Positions 36,276 through 46,034 of a stretch of 64,000 nucleotides of DNA are shown here, in pieces. The position numbers were made by a program, and so were the translations under genes. Where the stretch lies: NCBI RefSeq assembly GCF_018403685.1, contig NZ_BOVK01000036.1, forward strand, positions 1 through 64,000. Direction: 5' to 3'. The stretch is from Xylanibacillus composti. GTDB lineage: Bacteria; Bacillota; Bacilli; Paenibacillales; K13. The notes under the pieces are model-generated. The model had not been told where the DNA came from. It ran no database searches and was given only the letters and a program-made list of their open reading frames with translations. The stretch's first letter is position 1. Each line of letters starts with the position of its first letter.

Positions 36276-37388
36276 TTAGCGCTGTTCGATTGGAACGAAA
36301 GCTTGATGCGATGGCCCGGTATACTCCGCACGCGGGCGGATCAGGCGGTTGTTCTCATACTGCTCCAAAATGTGCGCAGTCCAGCCCGATACGCGGCTTA
36401 CGGCAAATATCGGTGTGAACAAGTCGCGCGGAATTTGAAGCGATGTATAGACGGACGCGGAATAGAAATCCACGTTCGGCTTCAACCCCTTCATGCCGGT
36501 AACGAGCTCTTCAATCTTCACGGACATTTCGTACCAATTGGTGTTGCCCGTCAGCTTGCCCAGCTGCTCCGACATCTTCTGCAAATGCTTGGCACGCGGG
36601 TCGCCATTTTTGTACACCCGGTGGCCGAAGCCCATAATCTTCACTTTATTGTTCAGCTTGTCCTGAATGTATGGCTCGACATTGTCGATGCTTCCGACTT
36701 CTTCCAGCATGGCCATTACGGCTTCATTGGCGCCGCCATGCAAGGGGCCCTTCAAAGCGCCGATTGCCGAGACAACACCGGAGTAGATATCCGAGAGCGT
36801 CGCAACCGTAACGCGGGATGCGAAGGTAGAGGCATTCAATTCATGATCGGCATGAAGTACCAATGCTTTGTTGAAAGCTTCTACAGCAATCGCTTCCGGC
36901 TCTTGACCGGTCAGCATATAAAGGAAGTTTTCCGCGATGCCTGCGCCTTCCTTCGGCGCGATCGGCTCCTTGCCTTCACGAATGCGGGAGAAGGCTGCTA
37001 CGATCGCAGGCAGCTGTGCTTGCAGGCGAATCGCCTTGCGTACGTTCGCATCCACGTCCATATCATTGGCCTCTTCATCGTACAAAGCCAATGCAGAGAC
37101 GAACGTTCTCAGCGCAGCCATCGTATTGACATTCTTCGGCGTAGCGCGGATCAAGTCCAGCACCTGCTCCGGCAAAGCCGCGTTTTGGCTTAGCTTCGCA
37201 ATCAGATCATTCAATTCAGCACGGTTGGGCAGCTTGCCAAACCACAACAGATACACGACTTCCTCGTAAGAGGCTTTTTCCGCGAGGTCATCGATGTTGA
37301 TTCCGCGATACGTCAGCACTCCGTCTATGATCGAGCTGATGGACGAAGTTGTCGCTACGATGCCCTCAAGACCCTTGGTAGCAGTCAT
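36276..37388 (-). CDS. citZ: Citrate synthase
   Basis: A 370-residue citrate synthase, the entry enzyme of the citric acid cycle. It shows the active-site histidines and Asp: HADHELNAS, GPLHGGANE, GFGHRVYKNGDPRA and the SVYTSLQIPRDLFTPIFAVSR segment with the Asp. The ATG has AAAGGAGAG upstream. It is the first gene of citZ-icd-mdh, and possible CcpC-type sites lie before it. Confidence 0.97.
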   Translation of the reverse strand: MTATKGLEGIVATTSSISSIIDGVLTYRGINIDDLAEKASYEEVVYLLWFGKLPNRAELNDLIAKLSQNAALPEQVLDLIRATPKNVNTMAALRTFVSALALYDEEANDMDVDANVRKAIRLQAQLPAIVAAFSRIREGKEPIAPKEGAGIAENFLYMLTGQEPEAIAVEAFNKALVLHADHELNASTFASRVTVATLSDIYSGVVSAIGALKGPLHGGANEAVMAMLEEVGSIDNVEPYIQDKLNNKVKIMGFGHRVYKNGDPRAKHLQKMSEQLGKLTGNTNWYEMSVKIEELVTGMKGLKPNVDFYSASVYTSLQIPRDLFTPIFAVSRVSGWTAHILEQYENNRLIRPRAEYTGPSHQAFVPIEQR

Positions 37389-37446
37389 CGTTTTCTCTCC
37401 TTTGTTAAACGAATGCGCTGTCTGTGATAAAACTAATAGACTATGG

Positions 37447-37461
37447 ATAAATTTTTCCTAT
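37447..37461. promoter_or_regulatory. Candidate CcpC site upstream of citZ
   Basis: ATAA-seven bases-CTAT matches the CcpC dyad ATAA-N7-TTAT at seven of eight positions. It lies about 60 bp before citZ, a known CcpC target in B. subtilis. Such A+T-rich sites arise easily by chance. Confidence 0.3.
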
Positions 37462-37520
37462 AAACAGCCTTAAATTTATAATAAGGTATTTCGATGGAGA
37501 AAGGAACAAAAGCACACATT

Positions 37521-37548
37521 AAACTTTATTATCACTACAATAAAGTTT
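37521..37548. promoter_or_regulatory. Inverted repeat upstream of citZ
   Basis: AAACTTTATT and AATAAAGTTT are an exact 10-bp inverted repeat around eight bases, followed on the plus strand by a T run. It lies between the divergent citZ and ppx genes. It may be a regulator site or a hairpin; no rightward gene lies before it. Confidence 0.45.
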
Positions 37549-37670
37549 TTTTCGCGTTCCTGCTTTCGACATGCTTTTGCTCATTGGTTGACACATGCTA
37601 AAATAGTCAGAAGACCTCGTGCCAGGTGAGCGGGACACCCCTTCCCCAGGTCAAAAAGGAGAGACTTGAA

Positions 37671-39200
37671 TTGAGCGAAACCAAACGCATCGGCATCATC
37701 GACATAGGCTCGAACTCTGTTCGGCTGGTCATATATGAATACACGCCATCCGTGTTGGAGCGGCGCATCCGCGTGATCGATGAGAGCAAGGCCTCTGTCC
37801 GCCTGAGCGGGAAGGTGCTGGCTGACGGCAGCATCCCCATTCAAGCGCTGAACAGCCTCGTCGACACCCTGCAGCATTTCAAGCTGCTCTGCAGTGTGAA
37901 CGGCGCTGAGCGCATTCGCGCCACAGCAACTGCAGCGATTCGCAATGCCGCGAACAGCGGGGAAATCCGCGCCTACCTGGAAGAAGCAAGCGGCCTGCAC
38001 ATTGAAGTGCTGTCAGGCGAGGATGAGGCGAGACTCGGCTTTCTCGGCGCCATGCAGACACTGGATATGCAGGAAGGGTTTCTGCTCGATATTGGCGGGG
38101 GCAGCACGGAGCTTACTCTTTTCCGGAACCGGACGGTGCTGGAAAGCCACTCCTTTCCTTTCGGCGCAGTGAATATGAGCAAGCGCTTCACGGAAAACGG
38201 CGAGCTTAGCCCGGATGGCCTGAGCAAGCTGAGGCAGTTTATTTCCGAAGAGTTGCAGCAGCATGCCTGGGCGGCTGTCCATCCCGGCCTTCCGCTCATC
38301 GGGCTTGGCGGGACGATCCGCAATATATGTAAAATCGACCAAAAACAGCGCAAATATTCCCTTGCCAAAACACATCAGTATGAGATGGACGCGCCAACTG
38401 TTGCTGCGATGCTTACTCAACTGTCCTCGCTTTCCTATGAGCAGCGCAAAAAAGTGGAAGGCCTGTCCAAGGACAGGGTTGATCTTATTGTGCCGGGATT
38501 GACCATTTTGCATACTATTTTTGAGCAAATCCATGCCAGTCATTATGTGGTTTGCGGCGCCGGACTGAGAAACGGCGTATTTTACGAATCCGTCTTCCCG
38601 GGAGCGAATGCGCTGTCCAACGTATTGGAACACAGCGTGCGCAATCTGATCAGCCTGCACCCGGCGGTTTCCCTTGATCACGTCAATCAAGTGAACAAGC
38701 TGGCCCAGGAGCTGTACAGCGAACTGCGGCCGATACATGGCTACGGAGAGCGCGAAGCGACGCTTCTTCATGCTGCTTCCCTGCTGTACCGCATCGGGAT
38801 TTCCGTCGATCTATACGATTACCAGAAGCATACGTTTTACCTGATCGCGCATTCCGCAATCTATGGGCTGTCCCATCGGGAAACGCTTATGGTCGCTTTG
38901 ATCGCCTCATACAAATCAAAGAGCCGCTGCAAGAAAGCAGCAGCTCCTTATCGCGATATCCTCAGCGAAGAAGACCTCGGGGTATGCGAGAAGTTGGGGA
39001 CCGTTCTGCAACTGGCTGTCGCTTTGGACCGAAGCGAAACACAGCCAATCGAATCGATGTCGTGCAAGCTGCAGAACAAGCAGTTGGCGCTTAATGTCAA
39101 AACGCGCTGGAACGCTTCCATCGAAGCCCGCGAAGTCGAGGCCGTCGCCTCAGACTTCAAGAAAAGCTGGAAGGTTGCCCCGCTCTGGCGGGAAGGCTGA
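37671..39200 (+). CDS. ppx: Exopolyphosphatase / Ppx-GppA phosphatase
   Basis: A Ppx/GppA protein of about 509 residues, expected to remove phosphate from polyphosphate ends or pppGpp. The sugar-kinase-like fold has GIIDIGSNSVRLVIYEY, GEDEARLGFLGAM and LLDIGGGSTELTLF; the C-terminal third is HD-like (HAASLLYRIGISVDL, with the usual HD not evident). The start is TTG at 37671 after GGAG. It converges on ppk, so synthesis and breakdown of polyphosphate are encoded together. Confidence 0.9.
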   Translation: MSETKRIGIIDIGSNSVRLVIYEYTPSVLERRIRVIDESKASVRLSGKVLADGSIPIQALNSLVDTLQHFKLLCSVNGAERIRATATAAIRNAANSGEIRAYLEEASGLHIEVLSGEDEARLGFLGAMQTLDMQEGFLLDIGGGSTELTLFRNRTVLESHSFPFGAVNMSKRFTENGELSPDGLSKLRQFISEELQQHAWAAVHPGLPLIGLGGTIRNICKIDQKQRKYSLAKTHQYEMDAPTVAAMLTQLSSLSYEQRKKVEGLSKDRVDLIVPGLTILHTIFEQIHASHYVVCGAGLRNGVFYESVFPGANALSNVLEHSVRNLISLHPAVSLDHVNQVNKLAQELYSELRPIHGYGEREATLLHAASLLYRIGISVDLYDYQKHTFYLIAHSAIYGLSHRETLMVALIASYKSKSRCKKAAAPYRDILSEEDLGVCEKLGTVLQLAVALDRSETQPIESMSCKLQNKQLALNVKTRWNASIEAREVEAVASDFKKSWKVAPLWREG

Positions 39201-39233
39201 CTCCTCCGACCCGCCGCTTCCTTCTTGACATGC

Positions 39234-41309
39234 CTACTTCCAGCTGTCGATATCTTCCGCAGCGAATTGACTGCGCAGCGGAGGCTGGTTGTTCTCCACC
39301 CGGGCGTACTGGCCGGAGGGCAGCAGCTTCCGCGCCTTGACATTGTCGCGCAGGGACAGCTCCAGCAAGTTGATCAGCGATTGCTTGAGCCGATAGTCAA
39401 ACACTGGACACATCAATTCAATTCTTCGCGTCAAATTGCGTGTCATCCAGTCTGCGCTGGATAAGTACAGTTCCGGATTCCCATCATTCTCAAAGAATAT
39501 AATGCGGGAGTGCTCCAGATAACGGTCCACGATGCTGTACACGCGGATGTTCTCGCTTAATCCCTTCACACCCGGACATAAACAGCACACCCCTCGTATG
39601 ATCAGATCGATTTGCACCCCTGCCTGCGACGCTTTGTACAGCTGATCCACCATGGCCTGGTTGCTCAAGGAGTTCATCTTCGCTATAATTTTGGCCGGCT
39701 TGCCCTTGCGCGCATTTTTGGCTTCCCGGTCAATCAGCTCAAAAAGCCTGTCCTGCAAACCGTCAGGCGCCACAGCGAACGCCTGCCACTCATGCGGCGA
39801 TGAATACCCTGTGATTTCATTGAACAGAGCTGACGCATCCTCACCAATTATCGGGTGAGTCGTGAACAACCCTGTATCCGTATAAAGACGTGCCGTACTG
39901 TCATTGTAGTTGCCCGTGCTCACGTGCACATATCTGCGCAAATAGTTCATTTCCTGTCGGACAATGAGCAAAATTTTGGCATGCGTCTTCAACCCAACCA
40001 GTCCATATACGACATGACATCCTGTCTTCTCCAGCTGGCGCGCCCAAGCAATATTCCGCTCCTCGTCAAACCTGGCCTTCAGCTCCACCACTACGGTTAC
40101 CTGCTTGCCTGCCTCAGCTGCCTTGGCGAGCGACCGGATGATCGGACTGTTGCCGCTTACCCTGTACAGCGTCATCTTGATCGCCAGCACTTTCGGGTCC
40201 TCTGCCGCTTGTTCCAGGAAATCGTTCACCGCGTCAAAGGACTCGTAAGGATGGTGAATCAACACGTCCTGCTGCCGCAGCACGGCAAACAAATCATCGG
40301 AATCATCGAATTCCCTCGGATAAACAGGCGCCACCTTCGGGTAACGCAAATGTTCCAGACCGGGCACCTGCGCGCTGAACTTCATCAGAAAGGTCAAGTC
40401 CAATGGTCCATCAATCTCAAGCACATGATCTTCAATCTCAAATTCATCCTTCAGCATGTCCAGCGAATAAGGATGCATGCCTCTTTCTACTTCCAAGCGT
40501 ACCGGCACTCCCCAGCGGCGGCGGCGAAGCTCCTTCTCAATTTCCTCCAGCAAGTCCTCCGCCCCTTCTTCGTTCAGGGTCAGATCTGCATTCCTTGTAA
40601 TTCGGAAGTCATGCACAGCTATAGGCGTATATCCGCTGAATAACGTGTGGATATGCTGCTTGATCAAGTGCTCCAGCAGAATATATTCCCGCTTCTTGCT
40701 GTTTTGCCGCACCGGAACTTCTATGCATCGATTTAAAATGGAAGGGACTTGAACAATGGCGAAATAAGGCTCTTCTTCTTCCGTCGAATCTTCATCGCGG
40801 CGCAGCACCACTGCCAAATAAATGCCCAGCGAGTGCACAAGCGGGAAGGGGCGGCTCTGATCCACCGCCATCGGCGTCAGCACAGGGAATACAATATCAT
40901 GAAAATACTCATCCAACGACCGCTGCTGCGATTGATTCAAGCTTTCATAATCTGTAAGTATGACCTGCTCCTTCGCCAGCAGCCGAATCAGCTCCCGGTA
41001 TGTCTTGTACTGCGCTTGAACCATCTGCGAGGAGCGTTTCATAATTTTGTTCAGCAGCACCTGCGGAGTATAGCCGGTAAAGTCCTCCTTCGTATACTTT
41101 GCCTTCACCTGGTCCTGAACTCCCGCTACGCGAACACTCATAAATTCATCCAAATTGCTGGACACAATGGACAGAAATTTCACCCGCTCCAGCAGAGGCG
41201 TAGTATGGTCCTGAGCTTCTTCCATGACACGTCGATTGAATTCGATCCAGCTCAAATCTCGATTCAAGTAAATTGGCTGATTTTTGTTCCGTTCGGAAGC
41301 TCTATCCAC
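39234..41309 (-). CDS. ppk: Polyphosphate kinase
   Basis: Polyphosphate kinase 1 of 691 residues makes polyphosphate from ATP. It has the N-terminal domain (NRDLSWIEFNRRVMEEA), the head domain (SNLDEFMSVRVAG), the phospho-acceptor His region (VHVSTGNYNDSTARLYTD) and the second phospholipase-D-like half (LIIRGVCCLCPGVKGLSENIRV, RYLEHSRI). A four-repeat PhoP box and -10 precede it, so it should be made when phosphate is scarce. Confidence 0.97.
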   Translation of the reverse strand: MDRASERNKNQPIYLNRDLSWIEFNRRVMEEAQDHTTPLLERVKFLSIVSSNLDEFMSVRVAGVQDQVKAKYTKEDFTGYTPQVLLNKIMKRSSQMVQAQYKTYRELIRLLAKEQVILTDYESLNQSQQRSLDEYFHDIVFPVLTPMAVDQSRPFPLVHSLGIYLAVVLRRDEDSTEEEEPYFAIVQVPSILNRCIEVPVRQNSKKREYILLEHLIKQHIHTLFSGYTPIAVHDFRITRNADLTLNEEGAEDLLEEIEKELRRRRWGVPVRLEVERGMHPYSLDMLKDEFEIEDHVLEIDGPLDLTFLMKFSAQVPGLEHLRYPKVAPVYPREFDDSDDLFAVLRQQDVLIHHPYESFDAVNDFLEQAAEDPKVLAIKMTLYRVSGNSPIIRSLAKAAEAGKQVTVVVELKARFDEERNIAWARQLEKTGCHVVYGLVGLKTHAKILLIVRQEMNYLRRYVHVSTGNYNDSTARLYTDTGLFTTHPIIGEDASALFNEITGYSSPHEWQAFAVAPDGLQDRLFELIDREAKNARKGKPAKIIAKMNSLSNQAMVDQLYKASQAGVQIDLIIRGVCCLCPGVKGLSENIRVYSIVDRYLEHSRIIFFENDGNPELYLSSADWMTRNLTRRIELMCPVFDYRLKQSLINLLELSLRDNVKARKLLPSGQYARVENNQPPLRSQFAAEDIDSWK

Positions 41310-41338
41310 GGTTTTCCCCCCATCCTTTTCCTTATTTC

Positions 41339-41392
41339 ATTATGATTCGACATTGTTAACCCCATGTTAAGGAATTGTAAATTGTGGGTTAA
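41339..41392 (-). promoter_or_regulatory. PhoP box and -10 of ppk
   Basis: On the minus strand TTAACC, TTTACA, TTAACA and TTAACA lie at exact 11-bp period (41392 down to 41354). CATAAT (41344-41339) follows after 9 bp, the same spacing as at pstS and phoP. This places ppk in the Pho regulon. Confidence 0.85.
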
Positions 41393-41484
41393 AAGACTTG
41401 TCCGGGATGTTCTCCGCTCGCGTGTCATTGCGCAGTAGCTGTGGTAAAATAAATCAAACCAAACATATACGGGGAGGTGAACGC

Positions 41485-42615
41485 TTGGATTCGATACGCA
41501 TAGCCCAGACCTTGCGGGCCATATGGGTGCTCATCGTTGCAGCGGCCATTGTCTTGGCCATCATCTATGTAACGCCGTTAGTATACCCCTTCCTGATCGG
41601 GTGGCTGATCGCGTTTGCGCTCATCCCGCTGACCAATGTATTGGAGGGCAAAGCCCGTTTTCCCAGGTGGCTGGCCGTTACGGTCTCGCTTATCCTGTTC
41701 GTCGGCATTGTGATGGCGTTGCTGACGCTTATAGTCAGCCGCATCGTAGTCCAAATTGGCAAGCTGGTCGCCTATGTCGAGGCCAATATCGAGGGATGGG
41801 TCAACAACGTCATTGCCCTCATCCAATCCGAACAGTGGCAAAACACGCTGGCTCAATTCAGCCGCTTCTATGCGCAAAATGAACGCTACCACACGACCAT
41901 CGACTCTAATTTGACAACACTCGGTGATCGCGTAACCGAAACAACGACAAAACTGCTGACCGGCTTTGTGACCGGCATCGTCAATCTGGCTGCATCACTG
42001 CCCAGCATGGCTTTTGTAATTATTGTCGCGCTGCTGGCTGCCTTCTTTATTGCGAAGGATTGGTACAAGATCAAAGCTTGGTTGAAGCGTGTGTTCCCGA
42101 GCCGCATCAGCCAGCCTTTCGGCACCGTGTGGTTTGGACTTGGCAGGGCGTTGTTCGGGTATTTGCGGGCGCAATTGATCATGATCTCGATTACCGCATT
42201 GTTCATCATGATCGGACTCATGATTATGCGAGTCGATTATGCTGTCACGATTGCCCTGCTGATCGGGCTTGTTGACCTTCTTCCCTACCTGGGTACTGGC
42301 GCCGCCATGATCCCCTGGATCATCTATACGTTCATAAGCGGCAATATTCCGCTTGGCATAGGGCTCTCCATTCTGTATGGAGTTGTGCTCGTCACCCGAT
42401 CCATCATCGAACCGAAAGTGCTGGCAACCAGCATCGGCATGAACTCGCTGGCTACGCTGATTGCCATGTTTGTCGGCTTGGGCTTGTTCGGTGTGCTCGG
42501 CCTGATCATCGGCCCGGTTACACTAGTCCTGATGCTGACTATCCAGAAAGCCGGCGTATTCAGGGATGTATGGCGCTACATTCAACACGGCTCAACCATA
42601 CATACGGGGAAGTGA
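41485..42615 (+). CDS. ytvI: Sporulation membrane protein YtvI (AI-2E transporter family)
   Basis: A 376-residue membrane protein with about eight hydrophobic segments and the AI-2E/PerM family core (LIGLVDLLPYLGTGAAMIPWIIY and the GPVTLVLML segment). YtvI is a sporulation-linked member; the substrate is unknown. The start is TTG at 41485 with GGGGAGGTGA directly upstream, better than any ATG further up. Confidence 0.88.
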   Translation: MDSIRIAQTLRAIWVLIVAAAIVLAIIYVTPLVYPFLIGWLIAFALIPLTNVLEGKARFPRWLAVTVSLILFVGIVMALLTLIVSRIVVQIGKLVAYVEANIEGWVNNVIALIQSEQWQNTLAQFSRFYAQNERYHTTIDSNLTTLGDRVTETTTKLLTGFVTGIVNLAASLPSMAFVIIVALLAAFFIAKDWYKIKAWLKRVFPSRISQPFGTVWFGLGRALFGYLRAQLIMISITALFIMIGLMIMRVDYAVTIALLIGLVDLLPYLGTGAAMIPWIIYTFISGNIPLGIGLSILYGVVLVTRSIIEPKVLATSIGMNSLATLIAMFVGLGLFGVLGLIIGPVTLVLMLTIQKAGVFRDVWRYIQHGSTIHTGK

Positions 42616-42639
42616 GCCCACAGTCTCACATCCCGATCT

Positions 42640-43035
42640 TTACCGGCGGTGAATGAAGCGAATGGTGCCTTTGGACAGCGCTTTCTGCAGTACGCGCATG
42701 AGCAGCACACGAAACCAAAGCCGGGTCGGGGGAAAAATCAAAAGAAACCCCACGGCATCTGTCAAAAAACCAGGCGCGAGCAGCAGCACGCCCCCAATCA
42801 GAATGCAAATGCCATCCAACAGGTGCCTCCCTGGCACCCGATGGTTCTCCATCTCGAAGCGAGCCTGTGACCAGACGAGGCTCGCTTCTCGTTTGGTCAA
42901 ATAAGCGCCTGCTACTGCTGTAAGCAGAATAAGCAGCAGCGTGTTCCAGCTTCCGATCTGTCCGCCAATCAAAATCATCAGCCAAATTTCAATTGCAGGA
43001 ACGACGATCAGCAATAGCAGCAACAACTTGAACAT
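42640..43035 (-). CDS. fxsA: FxsA family membrane protein
   Basis: A 131-residue membrane protein of the FxsA family. It has MFKLLLLLLIVVPAIEIWLMILIGGQIGSW at the start and the family motif LLLAPGFLTDAVGFLLIFPPTR. FxsA relieves phage exclusion by the F plasmid in E. coli; its normal role is unclear. GGAAGGGGG precedes the ATG. It is next to a thioesterase gene on the same strand, 3 bp away. Confidence 0.93.
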   Translation of the reverse strand: MFKLLLLLLIVVPAIEIWLMILIGGQIGSWNTLLLILLTAVAGAYLTKREASLVWSQARFEMENHRVPGRHLLDGICILIGGVLLLAPGFLTDAVGFLLIFPPTRLWFRVLLMRVLQKALSKGTIRFIHRR

Positions 43036-43038
43036 CGT

Positions 43039-43497
43039 CTAACCCCCTTCCTTGCCTTCGCTTTCGCCGAAAACGATTTGCAGCAGCAGCGCATACATAT
43101 CAGGTGCTGCGCGGTCCAAGCGCACGGGCTTCCACTCTGTGTTCAACCAGATATGCTCGGTACTGCCGCTTGCCAGCAACTCCTTTTCTCTCACAATTTC
43201 GTAGCCGAACGCCAGACGTATCGGAGAAAATGCGGTAAGCCTCGTCCGAATACACACCTCGTCATCATAGCGAGCCGGTAACCGATACGCCACGTCCAGC
43301 GCTGTGACCGGCAACATGAGCCCACGGTCTTCCATCTCCCGATACGGCATGCCGGCTTCCCGTATCATCTCTGCTCTACCCCATTCAAACCAATTCGCAT
43401 AATGGGTATGATACACGACCCGCATCTGATCCGTTTCCTGGTAGCGTACGCGGATCGTATGCTCAAACCACCTGCTCTCAACCGCATAACCCTTCAT
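43039..43497 (-). CDS. Acyl-CoA thioesterase, YbgC/4HBT family
   Basis: A 152-residue hot-dog fold thioesterase. IRVRYQETDQMRVVYHTHYANWFEWGRAEMIRE carries the catalytic Asp/Gly-type motif of the 4-hydroxybenzoyl-CoA thioesterase family. It should hydrolyse short or medium acyl-CoA esters. AAAAGGAGGAGGCAGCC precedes the ATG. It lies directly upstream of fxsA in an operon. Confidence 0.88.
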   Translation of the reverse strand: MKGYAVESRWFEHTIRVRYQETDQMRVVYHTHYANWFEWGRAEMIREAGMPYREMEDRGLMLPVTALDVAYRLPARYDDEVCIRTRLTAFSPIRLAFGYEIVREKELLASGSTEHIWLNTEWKPVRLDRAAPDMYALLLQIVFGESEGKEGG

Positions 43498-43520
43498 GGC
43501 TGCCTCCTCCTTTTAGTTTT

Positions 43521-44095
43521 CCCGCGAATGTAAAACGCAACTTCGAAGCGTGTTCCTGTTACTTTCGCGGAACCCCATTCTTAACCCACGATGTGAAGCG
43601 ATGCTTCGATGCATGTTTGGAGTCCTTCACGTTCCTCTTCGGGCTGGCAATTCATTGGGACCTCTCATTGACTTGCCCAGTTGTACGATTTTTCGTTCAA
43701 ACTCGTTCTCACATGATGGTTTTTTTCAACTTTTGTACGATTTATCGTTCAAAAAATGGGTGTTACCTCCGGCAGCTCGTGGTTTTATACGATTTTTCGT
43801 TCAAAAACGTTATTAGCGCCTACTATTCTGGAAACTATATACGATTTTTCGTTCAAATCGCGAATAATTGCAACCACGACAACCTGAATACCGCCTCGGC
43901 GGGGGAACCCCATTCTTAACCCGTGAATGTGAAACGAAGCTTCGATGCGTGTTTCTGGGACTTTCGCGGGACCCCCATTAACTCACGAATGTGAAACGCA
44001 ACTTCGAAGCGTATTCCTGGACTTTCGCGGGACCCCCATTAACTCACGAATGTGAAACGCAACTTCGAAGCGTATTCCGATTACTTTCGCGGGGG
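43521..44095. repeat. Tandem repeats of about 61 bp around array 4
   Basis: A unit starting near GAATGTGAAACGCAACTTCG begins at about 43526, 43587, 43925, 43987 and 44048, with steps of 61-62 bp within each group. The last two full copies are nearly identical. Copies also share GCGTATTCCTGGACTTTCGC and ACCCCCATTAACTCACG-like segments. Two copies lie on one side of array 4 and three on the other, as if array 4 had been inserted or both had grown together. There is no open frame of note. Confidence 0.85.
43680..43857. repeat. Palindrome array 4 (variant, four direct units, 52-bp period)
   Basis: Units start at 43680, 43732, 43784 and 43836, exactly 52 bp apart. Left arms are TTGTACGA-like, centres are TTTT or TTTA, and all right arms read TCGTTCAAA instead of TCGTACAAA. 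Unlike arrays 1-3, all four units face the same way. The leader hairpin of the other arrays is not obvious here. Confidence 0.9.
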
Positions 44096-44103
44096 CCTGA
44101 TTG

Positions 44104-44145
44104 TAAAAAAAGAGCGGCTGCGGAATCATCCGCTTGCTCGCTCTT
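44104..44145 (-). terminator. Terminator of pyk
   Basis: AAGAGCG and CGCTCTT form a stem with an inner GCGG/CCGC pairing. On the minus strand a run of seven T follows. It lies about 80 bp after the pyk stop codon. Confidence 0.9.
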
Positions 44146-44222
44146 GTTCTTGCCTTGTTGCGCCACGCCGCCGGCCGCTTGCTTGTACACCAGCATGCAG
44201 CAGCTCCCGGTCCACCGGTCGT

Positions 44223-45977
44223 TTACAGTACGTTAGCACGTCCGGAGCTGATAACGCCCACTTCGCCATACATCGAAATTTCCATGCCGTCGGTGAAAAG
44301 AGAGGTCGCATTGGCCACACCGATAATGGTCGATTTGCCAAGCTCCAATCCCACAACTGCTGCATGGGACGTAATGCCGCCCGTCTCGGTAATAATGCCC
44401 GCTGCCTTCTTCATGGCCGGGACAAATTCCTTGTCTGTAGACACCGTCACCAGAATGCTGTTTTCTGTTACCTTCTCCAGCGCTTCCTGTGCTGTTTTGG
44501 CTACAACGACATGTCCCGTCGCATTTTGATTGCCAATGCCTTGGCCTTTGGCGATCATCTCCCCGACATGGTGAATCTTGATCAGATTTGTCGTGCCAGA
44601 GCGGCCGACGGGCACACCTGCCGTAATGACGACCAGATCGCCCAGCTTAATCGCCTTCGCTTCCATCGCGCTGTCAAGCGCTAGCTGGAACATCTCGTCC
44701 GTTGTTTGCGCGACACGTCCCAACACCGGAATTACCCCCCAAGCGAGGCACAAACGGCGCATGACATCAGCGTTTGGAGTAACCGCGACAACCGGCGCTT
44801 TCGGCCGATATTTCGAAACCATGCGCGCAGTAAAGCCTCTCTCTGTCGATGTGATAATCGCTTGCGCGTTCAAATCCAAAGCGGAATTCGCCACCGCTTG
44901 ACTGATCGCTTCCGTTACGGTCGTCTGCTGTGCCAGGCTTTGCTTGACGAAAATTTCACGGTACTCCAGCGCAGACTCGGCACTCTCTGCAATGCGGGAC
45001 ATCGTTTCAACCGATTCCACTGGATATTTTCCTGCCGCCGTTTCGCCGGACAGCATGATCGCATCCGTTCCGTCGAAGATGGCATTAGCCACGTCACTGG
45101 CTTCAGCGCGTGTCGGACGCGGGTTGCGCTGCATCGAATCCAGCATCTGCGTCGCCGTAATAACCGGTTTTCCGACGAGATTGCACTTCTTGATCATTTG
45201 CTTTTGGACGAGCGGCACTTGCTCTGCCGGAATTTCAACGCCCAAATCGCCGCGCGCTACCATAAGACCGTCGGATACCTCAAGAATTTCATCGAGGTTG
45301 TCCACGCCCTCCTGGTTTTCGATCTTGGAGATAATTTGGATATGGGAGGCATTGTGCTTTTCGAGCAGCTCGCGGATTTCCAGCACATCGCTGGCCTTCC
45401 GAACGAAGGAAGCCGCGATAAAGTCAATGCCCTGCTCGATGCCAAAAATGATGTCGTTCGCGTCTTTTTCCGTGATGCCCGGCAGGGAAATGCGTACTCC
45501 CGGCACATTGACGCCCTTCTTGCTCTTGATTTGACCGCCATTGACAATCCGGCAGTAAATTTCCGTTCCTTCTACCTTTTCAACGGTCAAGCCAATCAGG
45601 CCGTCGTCAATCAAAATCGTAGAACCTACCTCGACATCCTTCGGCAGGTTTTCATATGTAACAGAGAGACGGCTCGCATCGCCCAAAATTTCCTCTGTAG
45701 TGAGGATCAGCTGCTCGCCCTGTACAAGATCAATCGGCTCTTCCTTCAGCTTGCCGGTCCGAATTTCCGGCCCTTTCGTATCAAGCAGGATCGCAACGGT
45801 CTTGTTCAACTCCTTGCACGCTATCCGGATGTTCTTGATCCGGTTGCCATGCTCTTCGAAATCACCGTGGGAGAAGTTCAATCTCGCCACGTTCATTCCG
45901 GCTTCGATCAGCTTTTTCGTCATGTCCAGCGCTTCGCTGGAAGGTCCAATCGTACAAACAATCTTGGTCTTTCGCAT
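44223..45977 (-). CDS. pyk: Pyruvate kinase with C-terminal PEP-utilising domain
   Basis: A 584-residue enzyme that converts phosphoenolpyruvate and ADP to pyruvate and ATP. The barrel has [31 protein letters not shown], the catalytic Lys in [10 protein letters not shown] and [12 protein letters not shown]. After about residue 475 there is an extra domain with [22 protein letters not shown], the phospho-His domain of PEP-using enzymes, normal for Bacillus pyruvate kinases. It lies downstream of accA, as a glycolysis-to-fatty-acid neighbourhood. Confidence 0.97.
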   Translation of the reverse strand: MRKTKIVCTIGPSSEALDMTKKLIEAGMNVARLNFSHGDFEEHGNRIKNIRIACKELNKTVAILLDTKGPEIRTGKLKEEPIDLVQGEQLILTTEEILGDASRLSVTYENLPKDVEVGSTILIDDGLIGLTVEKVEGTEIYCRIVNGGQIKSKKGVNVPGVRISLPGITEKDANDIIFGIEQGIDFIAASFVRKASDVLEIRELLEKHNASHIQIISKIENQEGVDNLDEILEVSDGLMVARGDLGVEIPAEQVPLVQKQMIKKCNLVGKPVITATQMLDSMQRNPRPTRAEASDVANAIFDGTDAIMLSGETAAGKYPVESVETMSRIAESAESALEYREIFVKQSLAQQTTVTEAISQAVANSALDLNAQAIITSTERGFTARMVSKYRPKAPVVAVTPNADVMRRLCLAWGVIPVLGRVAQTTDEMFQLALDSAMEAKAIKLGDLVVITAGVPVGRSGTTNLIKIHHVGEMIAKGQGIGNQNATGHVVVAKTAQEALEKVTENSILVTVSTDKEFVPAMKKAAGIITETGGITSHAAVVGLELGKSTIIGVANATSLFTDGMEISMYGEVGVISSGRANVL

Positions 45978-46034
45978 GGTTTCTTTTTCCTCCTAGAAAT
46001 GTTCTTTGTCTGGTTGAATTCGGTTTCGTTGCTG

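Noticed and set aside
39234-41309. ppk as an orphan gene outside phosphate control
   Set aside because: A full four-repeat PhoP box with correct -10 spacing precedes it.
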